A DNA stretch of 64,000 bases from Trichomonas vaginalis G3. Its lineage: Eukaryota > Parabasalia > Trichomonadida > Trichomonadidae. The DNA lies in contig NC_067207.1 of NCBI RefSeq assembly GCF_026262505.1, positions 5,774,252-5,838,251 on the forward strand, written 5' to 3'. Below are positions 9,875 to 19,859 of the stretch, piece by piece; positions within the stretch are counted from its first letter, which is position 1; each line of letters opens with the position of its first letter. A program made the position numbers and the translations under genes. The notes beneath the pieces were generated by a model, which was given only the letters and a program-made list of their open reading frames with translations, had not been told where the DNA came from and ran no database searches.

Positions 9875-11708
9875 GCCTTGTACTGAAAAAAAGTGACGGG
9901 CAATGCCGTAAAATAATATTTTATTAAAAAATTTTTGGTGGAGAATTGGAAAATTTTTGTTGGAAAATTGGAAAATTTTCCTAATCATTTGGACTATAAC
10001 CTGGCATATTAGGGAGTTTTGTCAACAACTCAGTGCTGGGATCAAGATAGTTTGTAATCCAAAAGTAGAAACGTTCCTTGGTGTCTTGTTCTGGCTTCCT
10101 GCAAAATCTGTGATTTGCAGGATTCTTCTTAATATTGTCAGAAATTGCGCAAATCATGTCCATCGTCGTCAATTCTTCACCATTGATGTTAAAACGATTT
10201 CGATTACGGTAATTTCTTTTCTCTTGCAATTCTTTTTCTGCAGGAGTCAATTCACGAACATACTTATTATGTTTGAGAGCTTCTACAGAACAAGGGCAAA
10301 GACCGCAGGCGGCGGCAGCATTTTGAACCGTTATTAATGATACTGATTCTTGCCATGCGCTAATAAATGAGTAGATAATGGCGTAGCGCATCATTGCAGC
10401 ATTGCTGTTGAACTCTTGCTTCGGTGCCTTAATGTAATCTCTCAGATAATCCGTGAATTTGGACTTTAATCTTTTGGCAATGCCAACATCAAATACTTGT
10501 AAAATGTGTGTTGTATGTGCGGGAAGAACAATTAATTTGATGTTGGCACTTGCCAAAAGGAACAATGCCAGAGGATTCTCGCGGCTGGAGTGTCCATCAC
10601 ACACAATGAGAGCAGGCTTGTCACGTATATCTTCTGGCATTCTCTGGCGTTCAAAGTTAAGCCACTCGATGAAGAAAATGCAATACAATAAGAATACACT
10701 TCTGTTCACCCAGCCTTTTGGCGTAGAAGTAAACCAACAATGTCTTTCGCGCTGGAATACTTTCAGTTCTCTAGGTAGTTCTGCAATACATGGGAGAACA
10801 AAGAGAGGTGGGACAGATTTGCCTGTCATTGAGCATCCGCATAAAGCTGTAATGTGCGGAAAGTTTGGAATTCCTTTGGCGATCATATGCTCTATCTCCT
10901 CAGGTAATGCAACTTTCTTCTTCTTAAATTTGTTTATGAATGTTTCATCGATACTAAAAATCAACTCCTCTGGAGTACTTTCGATTGTTTCACGATGTTT
11001 ATCGTAGAATTCTTCGATAATTCTTGGTTCACACGCCATGTATCTTGATTCTTCAATCTCTTGGCATGCCTTAAGCTTGCAATGCAATTGCTGTAAAATA
11101 TGGTTAACATAAGGTCTCGATACATCATCACCACCAAGAGTATTGATAACTTCTTCTGCAAGAGTAGGACAATTAATCTCAAGAAGGAATCTGTAACCAT
11201 AATCTCTTCTGAGCTCTTTCAACTTGAACGCCTCGTCAATAATGTCAGCTGCTTCTAGAGCTTCACCTTTGTAAGCAGAATCTTCGATAATTTCTTTTAA
11301 AGTGAGCTGATCACGCTCGCATAGGTATGGATCTGCACCGCCATGATTCCCTTTTTCCCAGTATAGACCTAATGCAGCTCTTTTAAGTGCAGTAGCAATG
11401 AGATTGGATGTTAAAGTTCCGAGATCTGGGTATTCTTCCTCCCATGCAAGCTTAGTTTGACTATATGTCATACCTTCGGCGCGACAATTGATGATAAACT
11501 TTTGTTGTCTACCAAGAAATTCGACTGTGAGAAATTCCATTTTTAATTTTAAACGAGCACTTGAGCCACGTTTTATCTGACTTCACCAGCCAAAAAGCCC
11601 CTGTACTAAGTGTCATGTTTTTGTTTATTTTAAAGTTTCTGCCATGTAATGGTTTACATTGCAAATTTTTTGAATACTTTACATCACCATAAAATGGCAG
11701 TACAAGGC
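9875..11708 (-). mobile_element. Pogo-like (Tc1/mariner superfamily) DNA transposon, apparently complete
   Basis: Perfect 11-bp terminal inverted repeats GCCTTGTACTG (9,875-9,885) and CAGTACAAGGC (11,698-11,708) are flanked on both sides by TA, the target duplication of this superfamily. The 1,834-bp element contains one transposase gene on the minus strand, uninterrupted. A second partial copy of the end sequence (GGTACAAGGCTC) lies just outside at 11,719. Intact ends and gene suggest a recent arrival. Confidence 0.75.
9981..11540 (-). CDS. DDE-superfamily (pogo/CENP-B-like) transposase
   Basis: 519 residues from an ATG at 11,540, intact. The N-terminal ~120 residues are helical and presumably bind DNA. 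The catalytic core shows three acidic clusters in the expected order: 'IFSIDETF' (first Asp, about residue 195), 'LIVCDGHSSRENP' (second Asp, about 310) and 'LPAHTTHILQVFDVGIAKRLK', broken in print here only for its length, (third Asp, about 343). The H-T-T-H-x-L-Q-x-x-D pattern is characteristic of the DDE_1 (pogo/Tigger/CENP-B) family. The C-terminal region is basic and helical. It would cut and paste the element at 9,875-11,708. Domestication is possible, but the flanking inverted repeats argue for an ordinary transposon. Confidence 0.85.
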   Translation of the reverse strand: MEFLTVEFLGRQQKFIINCRAEGMTYSQTKLAWEEEYPDLGTLTSNLIATALKRAALGLYWEKGNHGGADPYLCERDQLTLKEIIEDSAYKGEALEAADIIDEAFKLKELRRDYGYRFLLEINCPTLAEEVINTLGGDDVSRPYVNHILQQLHCKLKACQEIEESRYMACEPRIIEEFYDKHRETIESTPEELIFSIDETFINKFKKKKVALPEEIEHMIAKGIPNFPHITALCGCSMTGKSVPPLFVLPCIAELPRELKVFQRERHCWFTSTPKGWVNRSVFLLYCIFFIEWLNFERQRMPEDIRDKPALIVCDGHSSRENPLALFLLASANIKLIVLPAHTTHILQVFDVGIAKRLKSKFTDYLRDYIKAPKQEFNSNAAMMRYAIIYSFISAWQESVSLITVQNAAAACGLCPCSVEALKHNKYVRELTPAEKELQEKRNYRNRNRFNINGEELTTMDMICAISDNIKKNPANHRFCRKPEQDTKERFYFWITNYLDPSTELLTKLPNMPGYSPND

Positions 11709-12253
11709 TAGTTTATCGGTACAAGGCTCTTGAAATGACTTATACAATTTTGTGAGAATAGAAAAATTTCATATTCTATAAATCATTTGCAAATATCACA
11801 AAACTTTTGAAATATGTGAAAGCATTACAAAATTTGTGTCTATATCTCAATTTTTGATTACATGTTGGTAAATTTTTCCTCTTTGATTTCAAAGAAAAAG
11901 ACACAAATTAAAGAACAGCTCTTAATAATACACTTTATTGAAATTAATAATACACAGATTAATATAATAATTAGTTGCCAATTCATTGATTTTTTTAACT
12001 TCTTCAACATCTCTTAGTGTTTTATGACTTCACCAAATGGTGGAATTGAAAATTTCTTACGACTAATATCAGTAGTTCGATTATTTGAAAATATATTCTT
12101 TCTTTTCTAATTTTAATGGCTTACCTATGTTTTTGCCTTTGGAAAGTCTTCCATAGGATGGAACTTATGATATGGAAAGTTAAAAAAAAGTTTTATTTCA
12201 ATGGAAAAAATTAGGTATGTATATGGAAACGTAACTCGAAAACAATGAATCAA
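11709..12253. other. Intergenic region
   Basis: About 545 bp of AT-rich sequence between the transposon and the ankyrin gene. It holds a partial second transposon end at 11,719-11,730. No gene or RNA is recognised. Confidence 0.5.
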
Positions 12254-12928
12254 TTATTTATGAGCTCCAACAGAGAGAAGATAATTAACAATTTTAAAAT
12301 AACGATCTTTTGTTGCACATGCGAGTGCAGTATCTCCCGAATTATCTTTGGCATCCTTATTAGCTCCAACAGATATCAGATATTTAACAATCTCAAGATT
12401 ACCTCTCATTGATGCCCAAATGATTGGAGTTTTTCCTTTGTTACATTTTGCCTCTTTATCAGCTCCAACAGAGATAAGATATTTAACAACTTCAAGATGA
12501 TTAAAGTATGCTGCCCAACTCAGAGGAGCATTTCCACCTATACTTTCTGCGTTTATATTAGCCCCAACAGAGAGAAGATATTTAACAACTTCAAGATGAC
12601 CCCTTTTTGATGCACAAATGAGGGGAGTTTTTTGATTTTTATTCTTTGACTCTTTATCTACTCCAACAGAGATAAGATATTTAACAACTTCAAGTTGGCC
12701 ATTAGATGATGCAACAATTAGTGGACTATTTCCACTTTTATCCTTTGCATTTTTGTTAGCGTCAATAGAGATAAGATAATTAATAACTTCAAGATTTCCC
12801 TTGCACACTGCTGCAATGAGTGGGGTGCTTATAGACTTTATTTCGCTATCGCTGGCACTATTTATTAGTAATTTGATTTCATTGAGGTTTCCTTCTGAGC
12901 ATGGTTGAAGAAGTTTCTTTGAAAGCAT
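12254..12928 (-). CDS. Short ankyrin-repeat protein
   Basis: 224 residues from the ATG at 12,928. After a short N-terminal helix pair ('KKLLQPCSEGNLNEIKLL'), about six 33-residue ankyrin repeats follow with the trichomonad consensus G-x-x-P-L-x-x-A-S-x-x-G-x-L-E-V-V-K-Y-L-I-S-V-G-A. Unlike the array at 17,583 the repeats have diverged from one another, so the gene is older or less homogenised. It lacks the N-terminal helical domain found in the proteins at 8,674 and 17,583. It ends cleanly after a last repeat (YLLSVGAHK). Ankyrin arrays act as protein-binding scaffolds; the partner is unknown. Confidence 0.85.
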   Translation of the reverse strand: MLSKKLLQPCSEGNLNEIKLLINSASDSEIKSISTPLIAAVCKGNLEVINYLISIDANKNAKDKSGNSPLIVASSNGQLEVVKYLISVGVDKESKNKNQKTPLICASKRGHLEVVKYLLSVGANINAESIGGNAPLSWAAYFNHLEVVKYLISVGADKEAKCNKGKTPIIWASMRGNLEIVKYLISVGANKDAKDNSGDTALACATKDRYFKIVNYLLSVGAHK

Positions 12929-13257
12929 TAGTCAAAAAAAATACAAATTTCAATGCAAACACTTTTAAAAAGAGTTTTTATTAAGGGTGTATAATATAAC
13001 GATAATGTAAACATCACAAAAATAACCTTATTAGAACTCGAATGTATGGATTGAAATCCTGATTCTAGTCTTAAAAGTGCTTTTCTGAGGGTGGTCTATC
13101 GTCTATAAGGCACCATTTAATTCGTGGAATCAAAATTTAAATGTATTTAATACATCAGAAAATAATATCAAAGAATAGGATACAAACAGAAGAGCAGTTC
13201 TTCATAACACATCATAAAATAAAATAATAATAAAAAATTAATAAATAAATTTAGTGT
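12929..13257. other. Intergenic region
   Basis: AT-rich. Includes AGTGCTTTTCTGAGGGTGG at 13,076, resembling the GGGTGCTTTTC motif at 2,621 and 8,423. No gene. Confidence 0.45.
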
Positions 13258-14487
13258 TTAGTTGGATGGTTTGTGCCAAAGGAAGTGGCAAGTAAGTAAG
13301 AAAGCGCCAATCATGATAGACAAGCATGATGCAACGTATGGTTTAGCAGCGAAGAGGAAGTGCTCCTTTTCTCTGATTGAGAGTGGACGAACAGCGATTG
13401 CCATTTCCTCTCTTGCGTTGTAGTATCCGAACTTGTCTGTGAATACCTTGATGAAGTAGTTGCCGTGTTTGTCTGGGATGTTCATTGTAACTTCGAATTT
13501 TCCTGGAGAAACCATCTTCATGTGGCGGCGGACGAATGTTCCGAGCATGAAGATTTCGGCCTGGAGCTCGTCTGTGTATGGAACGAATTCTCCCTTGTTT
13601 GCTGTGGAGACTTCGGCAACAACTGTAATACTTTGGTTGTATGTGTATTGTACTGGAGCTTCCTTTGTAGCTGGATCGTAGTGTGTAGCGCTGACGATCT
13701 TGTTGTATGATTTGTAGTGGATTGTCCATTCGAGAAGTTGAATTAAGAGATCGTGGTTTCCGGATTTCTCTGCAGGGATTTCTGTAAGGTCTTCGGCAAA
13801 GCGGACTTCAGAGTTTAATGAGGAATCGTGGGCGAATGTCTCTGAGCAGATAAATGTGATACGGCCACCATTACGACCCTGGAAAGCCGCAATTGGGACA
13901 ATCTGGTTGGCATAGAGCTTCTTGAAGGAGCGGATTGTTGGAATACCAATATGCTGAAGGCCACCAACCATAATTGGCATCTGGAAATCATTTGGACGGG
14001 AAATGACAAGGAAACCGCCATTGTATGTGACTGGGTTGATCTTGCCTGAGACAACAGTTTCTGGAGCAACAAGCTTGCGAAGAACAATATCGTTGTTGCC
14101 GTATAAATCTTGAACTGGCTTTTTCTCGATATGAACACCTAGGTGGCGAGCAATAAACTCCTGGACTGAGTTGATTGCGCCTGTACCGAAGACAATAGCA
14201 TTACCGCCGTTATCAAGGAAATGTGTAAGAATTTCGGAATCTTTGCCAAAAGCATCTCTCTTGGAGCCAATAATAACGATTGTATCATAAAGACGTGAGC
14301 CAAAACGTTCTAAGATGATACGGTCTGTCTTATCATCAGATAAAATTCTTGTATCAACAACAGATGAATATTTCTTTAAATCTTCAAAGAATGTCTTGAA
14401 TTGGAGATCATCTGTATCTTCTCCAAGAAGGACAAGTGTCTTGTGGGCTGCACTAGCCAGTGAAGCAAAGCAAAACAAAGGAAACAT
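13258..14487 (-). CDS. OST48: Oligosaccharyltransferase 48 kDa subunit (OST48/WBP1/DDOST)
   Basis: 409 residues, close to the usual length (about 430). A signal peptide (MFPLFCFASLASA) is followed by the luminal OST48 domain: 'KTLVLLGEDTDDLQFKTFF' (split in the family by a short loop), 'YDTIVIIG', 'LTHFLDNGGNAIVFG', 'GGLQHIG', and the C-terminal luminal part 'YTDELQAEIFMLGTF...MKMVSPGKFEVTMNIPDKHGNYFIK'. A single transmembrane helix near residues 383-403 and a short basic tail complete the type I topology. OST48 is a non-catalytic subunit of the ER oligosaccharyltransferase that moves N-glycans from dolichyl diphosphate to N-x-S/T sites. The family call is firm. A possible initiator TCATT lies at 14,556-14,560. 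Confidence 0.93.
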   Translation of the reverse strand: MFPLFCFASLASAAHKTLVLLGEDTDDLQFKTFFEDLKKYSSVVDTRILSDDKTDRIILERFGSRLYDTIVIIGSKRDAFGKDSEILTHFLDNGGNAIVFGTGAINSVQEFIARHLGVHIEKKPVQDLYGNNDIVLRKLVAPETVVSGKINPVTYNGGFLVISRPNDFQMPIMVGGLQHIGIPTIRSFKKLYANQIVPIAAFQGRNGGRITFICSETFAHDSSLNSEVRFAEDLTEIPAEKSGNHDLLIQLLEWTIHYKSYNKIVSATHYDPATKEAPVQYTYNQSITVVAEVSTANKGEFVPYTDELQAEIFMLGTFVRRHMKMVSPGKFEVTMNIPDKHGNYFIKVFTDKFGYYNAREEMAIAVRPLSIREKEHFLFAAKPYVASCLSIMIGAFLLTCHFLWHKPSN

Positions 14488-14926
14488 TTAGAATTATTTT
14501 GAAAAGCTCTGTTTGCTTCACCGCCCAATAAAAACTTCATTTTTCGAAAAAAGTCAATGAAAATATATACGCTTCTAGACTGATCAATTAAGAAAATATT
14601 CGAAAAACAAATTTATCTTTCAAAATAACTGAATTTGAGAAATATTTTGTTATGAAAATTAATCTTATGATTCCCTTAGAATAGTTTCAGTTATATCTGC
14701 TCTATTCTATTTATTTACACTGGTTAATGTCCTCATTTGATCTAGAAATAAAAATAAATATGAATTTCTTAATAATTATTTCTCAAATAATGAATATGCA
14801 GTATATCATATAAATATAGAAGCATTTTCCCATTTAAACTCGTTAAATTGAAGAATTTAATTAACAATTAAACAAATAATAAAATATTCAAATAGAAACA
14901 TTGATTTGATTCCACAAGAAAGACGA
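14488..14926. other. Intergenic region
   Basis: About 440 bp, AT-rich, between two genes on the same (minus) strand. It holds the presumed promoter of OST48 (a TCATT candidate about 70 nt upstream) and the 3' flank of the next gene. Nothing else is seen. Confidence 0.45.
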
Positions 14927-16753
14927 TTATTTCTTCCTTGGCGATGAAACTTTTGGTGATTTGATAATATTTTTCAATGTTAATGTGCCAATTGAAAAAG
15001 CAGGGGCATTCTTTGTTTGTGACTTCTTCAGAGGCCTTGAACCAAGAACTTGTGTCTCCTGGAAAGGTTTAATCTTTGCATTCTGGCCGGCAGGACCTTC
15101 CATTCTCTTAATCAGCATTCTCCAGCCATAAAGCTCTTTTTCTCGCTTTAGTTCCATATTTGTTTTCTCACGTTCACTCCATTGTGAGAAACAATCAAGA
15201 GCGTTTTCTTGCTTTGCTATGATCGTGTCGTATTGAACTTTCATGTCTTCCATGGCTCTTCTTCTTTGTTCCTCTGTTTCAACCTTTTGGAGTTCATCGG
15301 CTTGTTTCTTGGCTTCTTTGGCTCTATCAAAGAGTTTCGCCGCTGCAAATGTTTGTTCAATTGATCTCATTGAAAGTAATCTTGCAGATGGCTTATTGTA
15401 TTGGGCCAAGAATTCTTCGTTTTGCCATTTTTGTTCGAATTCATCAAGTTCTTGTTGATTTCTCTGTTTTAATGCTTCTAATAATTTATTATGGTTCTCA
15501 GCTTGTTTTTTCATCTCTTCATCCCACTTCTTGATAAGTTCGTCAACTGTAGATTTCGCTTTTTCAAGTCTTTCCTTGTTTTCCTGCTTTTCTCGTTCAA
15601 TTGCTTCTTCATAAGCAGTTCTATCGCAAATTGTATGCAGATAATCAATGGATGACTCATAAATGGTTGCTTTGTCATAATCCTGTGCGTTAACGCATTC
15701 TTCGACTCTATGAGCTGCATATTTCAAAGTTGGCTGAGTTGCTTCAAGAGGAGGAGCCTTTTGCTTGGCAGCTTCAAGAGCGTATTTGTCCAGGGTCTTC
15801 TCGTCAAAGTTTGGATCGGGAACGTATCTTGGTGCAGGAACGTATTTTGGCTTTGGCCTTGGAGATCTTGGTGTAGTATTTTTATTTCTTGGACTTGTTG
15901 AAGCACTTGAATTCCGTGGTGGCTCCCTTGGAGAATCTGAATTTGTTTCTGTTTCGAAAACAGGATGTTCCGTAAAGATTGATAATGGTTTGTCTGTTTC
16001 AACTATTGGTACATCGTTTGGATTCTCTTTTTGCTCTTCTTCACCGTTTTCCGGTATATTTTCGGAATTTTCTGGTTTTTCTTCGTTTTCGTTTTCATTT
16101 GACTGTAATTTATCAATTGTTTCTTGGATTTCTTTATTCATTGATAAACTGGTTTCTTTTGAATCTGCATTTTCACTTTCATCTTTCTTTTCTGGGCTAC
16201 TAAGTAATTTTTCTGTTAAATTTTCGGCAGCTTCATGAATATCTTCTGATGGTTTATCTTGGTTTGCTTCTTCTGTTGGATTTTCTGTTTCGTTATTTTC
16301 TGATTTTGGAAGTAATTTATCGGCAATACTATCAGTAGCTTCATGGATTTCTTCTGACGGTTTATTTTCCTCTGAATTCTCCTTTGGCTGTTCGGTTTCA
16401 TTATTTTCAGATTTTGGTAGTAATTTATTAGTAATATTTTCCGCTAATGTATTGTTTTCTTCAGATAGCTTATCTGTGTTAGTATTTTCTGGTGGATTCT
16501 CAGTTTCATTGTTTTCTGGTTTAGGTAATAATTTATCTGCAAGATTTTCAGCAGCTTCATGCATTTCACCAGCATGTTGCTCTTTAGATGGGTTTTGATC
16601 ATTTGTTGCGCTCTTGTTTTCGCTTTCTGAGTTATCTTGATTGGGAGTTAAATTTTCGGCAATATTAAGAATTGCTTCTTTCACTTCGCCTTGTGGCTGT
16701 TCATTATTAGCATTCTCTTGAGGATTCTGAACATCACTAGCTGTTTCTGTCAT
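14927..16753 (-). CDS. Acidic-repeat coiled-coil protein
   Basis: 608 residues from the ATG at 16,753. Residues 1 to about 210 are acidic and disordered, with four to five imperfect repeats of about 36 residues built around 'EIHEAAENLADKLLPK' and 'SENNETENP'. A Ser/Pro/Arg-rich linker (near 270-310, 'STSPRNKNTTPRSPRPK') follows. The C-terminal half (about 340-560) is a long charged coiled coil with a conserved-looking segment 'RVEECVNAQDYDKATIYESS' and 'YGWRMLIKRMEG'. The tail is basic (SPKVSSPRKK). The pattern suggests a cytoskeletal or basal-body linker protein, as is common in trichomonads; no named family is recognised. Confidence 0.75.
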   Translation of the reverse strand: MTETASDVQNPQENANNEQPQGEVKEAILNIAENLTPNQDNSESENKSATNDQNPSKEQHAGEMHEAAENLADKLLPKPENNETENPPENTNTDKLSEENNTLAENITNKLLPKSENNETEQPKENSEENKPSEEIHEATDSIADKLLPKSENNETENPTEEANQDKPSEDIHEAAENLTEKLLSSPEKKDESENADSKETSLSMNKEIQETIDKLQSNENENEEKPENSENIPENGEEEQKENPNDVPIVETDKPLSIFTEHPVFETETNSDSPREPPRNSSASTSPRNKNTTPRSPRPKPKYVPAPRYVPDPNFDEKTLDKYALEAAKQKAPPLEATQPTLKYAAHRVEECVNAQDYDKATIYESSIDYLHTICDRTAYEEAIEREKQENKERLEKAKSTVDELIKKWDEEMKKQAENHNKLLEALKQRNQQELDEFEQKWQNEEFLAQYNKPSARLLSMRSIEQTFAAAKLFDRAKEAKKQADELQKVETEEQRRRAMEDMKVQYDTIIAKQENALDCFSQWSEREKTNMELKREKELYGWRMLIKRMEGPAGQNAKIKPFQETQVLGSRPLKKSQTKNAPAFSIGTLTLKNIIKSPKVSSPRKK

Positions 16754-17582
16754 TTTCTTTATATTATAAATTTCTCGTTAGAATTTCTGAAGTTTACATG
16801 ATTCTTACATCTCATGTATTCCATTAGAATTAATTCCTGTATAATGATTGAAAAAATATATCTAATGAATGATTCTTACATCTCCTGTATAATTCTATAT
16901 CACGTTGTTCATTATGTTTTTATCTTAAATTTGAAAGTATCCGTTTCCTTAAAACTGGAGCCTACTGAGACCTTAAATTTGAAAATTCGATGCTATTGTA
17001 TTTCTCAATTTCTAAATTTTATCGATAAAATAAAAATTTCAAAAATATTCTAATCGAAAATAGGCTATTGAATTTTTTAAAATATAGCATTATGCATTTA
17101 ACAAATGAAAAATATTGATTTATTTCAGCTCCATCTTAATAAAATAATGATAATATCGTTTCAAACTATGTCATAGCATTTCAAATCTACGTTATTTGAT
17201 ATTGCCTTAATTATTTTTACCCAATATCACTTCGAATTATATCCTGGATTTTTCAAATTGTAAAAAAAAATTGAATTGTGGAAAAAAAATTGAATAGTGG
17301 AAAAAATTGAATGGTGGAAAAAAATGAATTGTGTATAAAATGAGTGTAGTAGCAATTGCTAGTTTTTTTTAAAAAAATACGACTACAATTGTAAATTTTT
17401 TACCTAAAAAATTGCGAATAAACAAAAAAAAATAACGTTCCTTCAAATGTAGTGTACGGCCACTCAAAACCAAAGAAATAATACCAACTTTAGTAATGAA
17501 ATTGAGACTTCGACTCAATTTCAAAACATAATATTGGCAAAACATAACATCTGATGTTTACATATATCTTAAATCTCAGACC
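16754..17582. other. Divergent intergenic region
   Basis: About 830 bp between divergent genes, AT-rich, with one short tandem repeat at 17,271-17,332. No gene is recognised. Confidence 0.5.
17271..17332. repeat. Short tandem repeat TTGAATNGTGGAAAAA
   Basis: About four imperfect copies of a 15-18 bp unit TTGAAT(T/A/G)GTGGAAAAA with variable A-run length. Confidence 0.75.
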
Positions 17583-19727
17583 ATGAATCTGAATTACGAA
17601 TACATTGCTTCTCATATCAGTGATTATCTTAACAATGAAAACTTCTTTGATACATTCGATAGAGAGGATATAAAAACAATCATGAAATATTCACATTTGA
17701 CAGTTGATGAGTACGCTACTCTTCTGAAACAGTCTTCGTCAACTATGTGTTTCAAAGAATTATATATCTGTGCACGAAAAGCCAATGTTATTATTCAAAA
17801 TCTCGATGACGCCGTTTGCATTCTTCAAACTGTCAAAAAATACATGAAATTCGATACATTTGATGGTATCATTGATATCTTAAATCAAACTGGCAAAGAT
17901 TCTCGTGGATCTACAAAAAAAATCAAAAAGCGTCAAACAAAATTAAATTCGTTACAAAATCAAATACAAAATTCAGACAAAGCAGCTACAGACACTCGAA
18001 CTAATGAAAATTCAAACCTTTCTAAAGATATTTTAATCCAAATCGCCGAACTTAAAAAATCTGATGATTTGGGAAGCATTTACAAATTCCTTGATGAACT
18101 TTCTGCAAAAGGAAATCATGAAATGATGCTAAAAGCTTGTGAGGAAGGACTTTGTGAAAGAAGAAATTGGTCGAGGGATAATTTTCTTCATGGAGCATGT
18201 GAAACAGGAAATCTTAATCTTGTCAAATCATTCATCGAATGTGGCTGCTTTATCGAACCATTGAATATATGTGGATGGACTCCACTCATTTCTGCATCAG
18301 AAAAAGATCATCTTGAAATTGTTAAATATCTTATCTCAGTTGGAGCTGATAAAGAAGCAAAGGATAAATATGAATATACTCCACTCATTTATGCATCATC
18401 TAATGGTCGTCTTGAAGTTGTTCAATATCTTATCTCAGTTGGAGCTGATAAAGAAGTAAAGGATAAAGATGGAAAAACTTCACTTATTCATGCAACATCT
18501 AAAGGTCATCTTGAAGTTGCTCAATATCTTATCTCAGTTGGAGCTGATAAAGAAGCAAAGGATAAAGATGGATCTACTCCACTCATTTATGCATCATATT
18601 ATAGTGATCTTGAAGCTGTTAAATATCCTATTTCAGTTGGAGCTGATAAAAAAGCAAAGGATAAATATGGAAAAACTCCACTTATTCATGCATCAAAAGA
18701 AGGTCATCTTGAAATTGTTAAATATCTTATCTCAGTTGGAGCTGATAAAGAAGCAAAGGATAAATATGGAAAAACTCCACTTATTCATGCATCAAAAGAA
18801 GGTCATCTTGAAATTGTTAAATATCTTATCTCAGTTGGAGCTGATAAAGAAGCAAAGGATAAATATGGAAAAACTCCACTTATTCATGCATCAAAAGAAG
18901 GTCATCTTGAAGTTGTTAAATATCTTATCTCAGTTGGAGCTGATAAAGAAGCAAAGGATAAATATGGAAAAACTCCACTTATTCATGCATCAAAAGAAGG
19001 TCATCTTGAAGTTGCTCAATATCTTATCTCAGTTGGAGCTGATAAAGAAGCAAAGGATAAAGATGGATCTACTCCACTCATTTATGCATCATATTATAGT
19101 GATCTTGAAGCTGTTAAATATCTTATTTCAGTTGGAGCTGATAAAAAAGCAAAGGATAAATATGGAAAAACTCCACTTATTCATGCATCAAAAGAAGGTC
19201 GTCTTGAAATTGTTAAATATCTTATCTCAGTTGGAGCTGATAAAGAAGCAAAGGATAAATATGGAAAAACTCCACTTATTCATGCATCAAAAGAAGGTCA
19301 TCTTGAAATTGTTAAATATCTTATCTCAGTTGGAGCTGATAAAGAAGCAAAGGATAAATATGGAAAAACTCCACTTATTCATGCATCAAAAGAAGGTCAT
19401 CTTGAAATTGTTAAATATCTTATCTCAGTTGGAGCTGATAAAGAAGCAAAGGATAAATATGGAAAAACTCCACTTATTCATGCATCAAAAGAAGGTCATC
19501 TTGAAATTGTTAAATATCTTATCTCAGTTGGAGCTGATAAAGAAGCAAAGGATAAATATGGAAAAACTCCACTTATTCATGCATCAAAAGAAGGTCGTCT
19601 TGAAGTTGTTAAATATCTTATCTCAGTTGGAGCCAATAGATATGCAAAGAATAATAAAGGAAAAACTGCACTCTCAGAATCATGGGGTAAGGTAAGAATA
19701 TATCTAAGATCTATTGGAGCAATATAA
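17583..19727 (+). CDS. Ankyrin-repeat protein with near-identical 99-bp repeats
   Basis: 714 residues from the ATG at 17,583. Residues 1 to about 105 are a helical domain shared with the ubiquitin-domain protein at 8,674 (ASHISDYLNNENFFD, KYSHLTVDEYATLLKQ). A polar linker (about 110-150) follows, then diverged repeats, then about fifteen 33-residue ankyrin repeats from 18,250 to the end. The core repeats (KYGKTPLIHASKEGHLEIVK and the following YLISVGADKEAKD) are almost identical at DNA level. A 495-bp (five-repeat) block is duplicated in tandem: the GSTPLIYASYYSDLEAVKY repeat occurs twice, 495 bp apart, with one Pro/Leu difference. This shows recent unequal exchange or conversion. The long frame in +1 is only a shadow. 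Role: a protein-binding scaffold, partner unknown. Confidence 0.9.
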   Translation: MNLNYEYIASHISDYLNNENFFDTFDREDIKTIMKYSHLTVDEYATLLKQSSSTMCFKELYICARKANVIIQNLDDAVCILQTVKKYMKFDTFDGIIDILNQTGKDSRGSTKKIKKRQTKLNSLQNQIQNSDKAATDTRTNENSNLSKDILIQIAELKKSDDLGSIYKFLDELSAKGNHEMMLKACEEGLCERRNWSRDNFLHGACETGNLNLVKSFIECGCFIEPLNICGWTPLISASEKDHLEIVKYLISVGADKEAKDKYEYTPLIYASSNGRLEVVQYLISVGADKEVKDKDGKTSLIHATSKGHLEVAQYLISVGADKEAKDKDGSTPLIYASYYSDLEAVKYPISVGADKKAKDKYGKTPLIHASKEGHLEIVKYLISVGADKEAKDKYGKTPLIHASKEGHLEIVKYLISVGADKEAKDKYGKTPLIHASKEGHLEVVKYLISVGADKEAKDKYGKTPLIHASKEGHLEVAQYLISVGADKEAKDKDGSTPLIYASYYSDLEAVKYLISVGADKKAKDKYGKTPLIHASKEGRLEIVKYLISVGADKEAKDKYGKTPLIHASKEGHLEIVKYLISVGADKEAKDKYGKTPLIHASKEGHLEIVKYLISVGADKEAKDKYGKTPLIHASKEGHLEIVKYLISVGADKEAKDKYGKTPLIHASKEGRLEVVKYLISVGANRYAKNNKGKTALSESWGKVRIYLRSIGAI
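18250..19660 (+). repeat. 99-bp ankyrin-coding tandem repeat array
   Basis: About fourteen units of 99 bp, in phase with the coding frame. Two 495-bp higher-order blocks (marker repeats begin at 18,504 and 18,999) are nearly identical. Confidence 0.9.
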
Positions 19728-19859
19728 TCTAATTAGATAGTTTTTTTAAAAAATGCAACAATATTAAACTTCATATCTTTAATTGGACAATATTGAAAGG
19801 AACTCATTATTTAATATTCAACATTGTCCAGCTTTTGTCAAACTTAAATAATTTATTTA

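Noticed and set aside
18469-19695. A 408-codon frame (MEKLHLFMQHLKV...) overlapping the ankyrin gene
   Set aside because: It is the +1 shadow of the 99-bp repeats; the ankyrin frame is the real one.
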